Shown one piece after another: positions 61,856 to 64,000 of a stretch of DNA of 64,000 nucleotides. Source of the stretch: Buchananella sp. 14KM1171 (GTDB lineage Bacteria; Actinomycetota; Actinomycetes; Actinomycetales; Actinomycetaceae). The position numbers and the translations under genes are program-made. Within the stretch, counting starts at the first letter, position 1. Each line of letters begins with the position of its first letter. The stretch is from positions 434,001-498,000 of the forward strand of contig NZ_CP159981.1 of NCBI RefSeq assembly GCF_041380365.1. Direction: 5' to 3'. A model generated the notes under the pieces. It searched no databases and was not told the DNA's origin. It worked only from the letters and a program-made list of their open reading frames with translations.

Positions 61856-62959
61856 TCAGGCCGAATCTGCGGCGGGCGCAGCGTTGGAGGCGTGGCTGCC
61901 GGCCGGCTCGGCGGGGGTCGTGGAGGGGGTAAGAGGGGCGGACAGGGTCTGGTTGGCAGCGCCGGTGGCGTTGCCGGAAGGGGCGCCGTCTTCGGCCGCG
62001 CCGTTGGAGGTGGCGTCGGCGGAAGTCTTGGAGGTGGCGCCGGGGGCAGCGGGGCCGGCCGTGGGGGCGGCGGGCAGGGCAGCGTCGGACTTGGAGGAAT
62101 CCTTCGCGGCGCGGCGGGTGACCATGCCGGAGCCCACCAGGAAGATGGGCAGCACGATCGCCAGGTAGCTCAGGTAACCAATCACCTGCAGGTGGGTGGG
62201 GGCGGCGTTCAGGTTGAACATGGCCTCCAGCAGCACCCACCACCAGGAGCGCGAATCCAGCCAGGAGAACACGGAGCCGTTGACGTAGGCGGAGAAGTCG
62301 TAGGCCGGCACTCCCCAGCCGGAGATGACGTTGGCTTCCTGCAGGTCGCCCAGGCCGTAAGAGACGATGCCGGCGGCCACGAAGATCAGCAGCAGGCCGG
62401 TGACGCGGAAGAAAACCTTCAGGTTGATCCGCGCCGCGCCCGTGTAGACCAGCCAGCCGATCACCGCTGACACCGCCAGGCCGGCAACCACACCCAGGGC
62501 CGGGGAGGCCACGGAGGTCTCCGTGCTGGACTTCACCGTGGCCCACACGAACACCGCGGTCTCGATACCCTCGCGGGCCACCGCGATCAGCGCGATCCAG
62601 ACCACTCCCCAGCGGGAACCGGACTCCAGGGCCGCGGCCGTCTTGGTCTGCAACTCTGCGGCGAACTTGCGGGAGTTCTTGCCCATCCACAGGATCATCC
62701 AGGTCACCATCGCGACGGCGACCAGCGAGAGCGTCCCGCCGATCACCTCCTGCGCGGTGAAGGACAGCGTGTAGGGGCCCCAGGTCATGTAGGCACCCAT
62801 GGCGAGCGGGATGGCGGCGGCGATGGCCACACCCAGCCAGACCTTGCCGATCAGCTCGCGTCGATCGACCTTCACTAGGTAGGCGATAACCACGCCAACG
62901 ATGAGGGCGGCCTCCACTCCTTCACGCAGTGCGATCAGGAAGTTCGCGTAAAATAGCAC
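61856..62959 (-). CDS. efeU: Ferrous iron permease EfeU (FTR1 family)
   Basis: Membrane permease with seven predicted helices and the two FTR1 iron motifs REGVE (12-16) and REGIE (129-133). The 367-residue length includes an Ala/Thr/Ser-rich cytoplasmic tail (about 275-367) beyond the usual core. GTG 62959 is preceded by GGAG. It is first gene of efeUOB, 76 bp from efeO, and its promoter region shares the iron box at 63001 with tatA. Confidence 0.94.
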   Translation of the reverse strand: MLFYANFLIALREGVEAALIVGVVIAYLVKVDRRELIGKVWLGVAIAAAIPLAMGAYMTWGPYTLSFTAQEVIGGTLSLVAVAMVTWMILWMGKNSRKFAAELQTKTAAALESGSRWGVVWIALIAVAREGIETAVFVWATVKSSTETSVASPALGVVAGLAVSAVIGWLVYTGAARINLKVFFRVTGLLLIFVAAGIVSYGLGDLQEANVISGWGVPAYDFSAYVNGSVFSWLDSRSWWWVLLEAMFNLNAAPTHLQVIGYLSYLAIVLPIFLVGSGMVTRRAAKDSSKSDAALPAAPTAGPAAPGATSKTSADATSNGAAEDGAPSGNATGAANQTLSAPLTPSTTPAEPAGSHASNAAPAADSA

Positions 62960-63000
62960 CGCTACTCCATTTTAGAAACACCGCCCTTATGGTTTAAGGG

Positions 63001-63019
63001 CCTGGTTAGGCTAACCTGC
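63001..63019. promoter_or_regulatory. DtxR/IdeR iron box between efeU and tatA
   Basis: The dyad GGTTAGGCTAACC (63004-63016) is a near-perfect palindrome and matches the 13 central positions of the DtxR/IdeR consensus. It lies 42 bp from the efeU start and 46 bp from the tatA start, so repression by an iron-loaded regulator could cover both directions. A second inverted repeat, GCCCTTA/TAAGGGC (62983-63002), lies beside it. Confidence 0.8.
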
Positions 63020-63064
63020 CAAGCCAAGGTGCGTCTACCTCCAACATTCGATAACGGAGCTAAG

Positions 63065-63418
63065 TTGCGACCCTCACACGTAATTCTCCTGATCGTCATC
63101 GTCCTGATCGTCTTCGGCGCGCCCCGCCTGCCGGAGGTGGCCCGCAACCTGGGCAAATCCGCGCGAATCCTGAAGGAAGAGGTGCGCGAGCTCTCCAAGG
63201 ACGATGCCGCTCCCGCCGCCAGTGCGCCGGCCACCGGGACGCCGGCTCCCGCCGCGCCGGTGGCAGCTCAGCCCTCCCCCGGCGGTCCCGGCGAGCCGGT
63301 CCCCGGTTCCTCGCCTGCCGGCCTGGCAGAGCCCGCCGCCCCGGCCTCCCCTCACGCGGCACCCCCCACGGCCCCGCCGCCCTCGGCTCCCGCCACCGGG
63401 ACGACGCTGCCCCAGTAG
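63065..63418 (+). CDS. tatA: Sec-independent protein translocase TatA/TatE
   Basis: A 117-residue TatA-type protein: one N-terminal helix (VILLIVIVLIVFGAPRLPEV), an amphipathic helix (ARNLGKSARILKEEVREL) and a Pro/Ala-rich tail. TTG 63065 is the start, with GGAG 6 nt upstream; an earlier in-frame ATG at 63029 adds unlikely residues. It is divergent from efeU and upstream of tatC, an arrangement that fits export of the folded haem enzyme EfeB. Confidence 0.88.
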   Translation: MRPSHVILLIVIVLIVFGAPRLPEVARNLGKSARILKEEVRELSKDDAAPAASAPATGTPAPAAPVAAQPSPGGPGEPVPGSSPAGLAEPAAPASPHAAPPTAPPPSAPATGTTLPQ

Positions 63419-63451
63419 CCGCCACGAATCCCGGCCGCACCGCCGCCCGTC

Positions 63452-64000
63452 GTGGCAAGCACCGCCGCCCCTGCCGCCACGCCCCCTGCCGCCCCGAAGC
63501 GGGCCGCCGGGGGCGATGACGCGCAGCTACTCAGCCTGACGGCCCACCTCCTGGAGTTGCGCAAGCGCCTGCTCCTGGCCGCGCTCGGGCTGCTGGCCGC
63601 CGCCGTGGGCGGCTGGTTCCTTTTCCCCCCGGCCACCAGGTGGCTCTTCTCATTCGTCACCGACGCCATGCCGGAGGCCGGCCTTAACTTCCGCACCGTG
63701 CTGGCCCCGTTCACGGTGCGCCTGAGCTTTTCGCTCTGGGCCGGCCTGATCCTCTCCAGCCCGTGGTGGCTGGCCCAGGGCTGGCTGTTCCTGGCCCCCG
63801 CGTTGCGCAAGCGGGAGAAGAAGGTGGCGGCGGCGATCGTGGTTCCGTCGGCCGCGCTCTTCCTGGCAGGGGTCGCGGCCGCGCTCTGGTTCCTGCCCCG
63901 CGCGGTGGGCATCCTGCTCACCCAGGTGCCCGAGGGCGCCCGCGCCCTGCTGGACGCCGACAGCTACCTGCGCTTCGTCTCCATCCTCACCTTGGTGATC
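63452..64000 (+). CDS. tatC: Sec-independent protein translocase TatC (partial, runs off the window)
   Basis: The first 183 codons with no stop. Start GTG 63452 is the likeliest. An Ala/Pro-rich N terminus precedes LTAHLLELRKRLLLAALGLLAAAVGGWFLF (the typical HLxELRxRL motif at the first helix), FTVRLSFSLWAGLILSSPWW and FLAPALRKREKKVAAAIVV. Only the N-terminal half of the protein is visible. Confidence 0.9.
   Translation, partial: MASTAAPAATPPAAPKRAAGGDDAQLLSLTAHLLELRKRLLLAALGLLAAAVGGWFLFPPATRWLFSFVTDAMPEAGLNFRTVLAPFTVRLSFSLWAGLILSSPWWLAQGWLFLAPALRKREKKVAAAIVVPSAALFLAGVAAALWFLPRAVGILLTQVPEGARALLDADSYLRFVSILTLVI

Noticed and set aside
1-64000. tRNA or rRNA genes
   Set aside because: No cloverleaf-like sequence or rRNA segment was recognised by reading; a dedicated scan would be needed to exclude them.

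Overview
This GC-rich window looks like part of a chromosome from an actinobacterium, most likely Actinomycetaceae. The clues are a PriA-type HisA, DUF2510 and DUF6318 proteins, an LAKTG sortase-anchored FG-GAP protein, an ATT-started infC and many apparently leaderless promoters. These are family-level inferences from reading the sequence; no database search was run.

Layout. 0.1-10.9 kb is housekeeping: a pabB-pabC fusion, recG and a DAK2/FakA-like gene (minus), rpmB (plus, zinc-ribbon L28), thiL, a SpoU-type rRNA methyltransferase, and rplT-rpmI-infC (minus) with a long leader. 10.9-19.6 kb is a split histidine region (sseB, hisA/priA, hisH; an unknown gene coupled to hisB and hisC; hisD), interrupted by a DUF2510 membrane protein and a lone MupG-like gene. 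19.6-28.3 kb holds an S4 RNA-binding protein, a DUF6318 lipoprotein/PKD protein pair, a surface FG-GAP protein behind a DtxR/IdeR-like box, and dnaE. 28.3-29.0 kb is a 20-bp repeat array. 29.1-35.8 kb has a nuclease-like gene and then a tandem family of DUF6318/PKD gene pairs, the most unusual feature here. valS and a fadD-type acyl-CoA synthetase follow, and then an AbiE toxin-antitoxin island lying between two copies of the fadD 3' end. 43-48 kb carries a TM2 protein, MazEF, and an ABC exporter divergent from a NarL-type two-component system.

48.2-57.9 kb is a graveyard of insertion sequences (IS256, IS110, IS3-type, ISL3) interleaved with small AT-richer membrane-protein genes. One of those is split by ISL3 with an 8-bp target duplication, and removing the insertion restores its frame exactly. 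58-64 kb has a membrane protein, the efeUOB iron-uptake operon (minus) and, divergently, tatA and the start of tatC. A near-palindromic iron box lies between efeU and tatA, and EfeB carries a twin-arginine signal, so transporter and secretion machinery look co-regulated.

Three cross-cutting signals stand out. First, the DUF6318/PKD pairs are mosaics: near-identical promoter/lipoprotein starts and PKD ends flank a divergent ~450-bp middle. Second, a degenerate word around CGACGTTSC recurs in genes and spacers on both strands, and its core also forms the units of two repeat arrays. Third, -10-like hexamers sit 6-7 nt upstream of many start codons that lack a ribosome-binding site.
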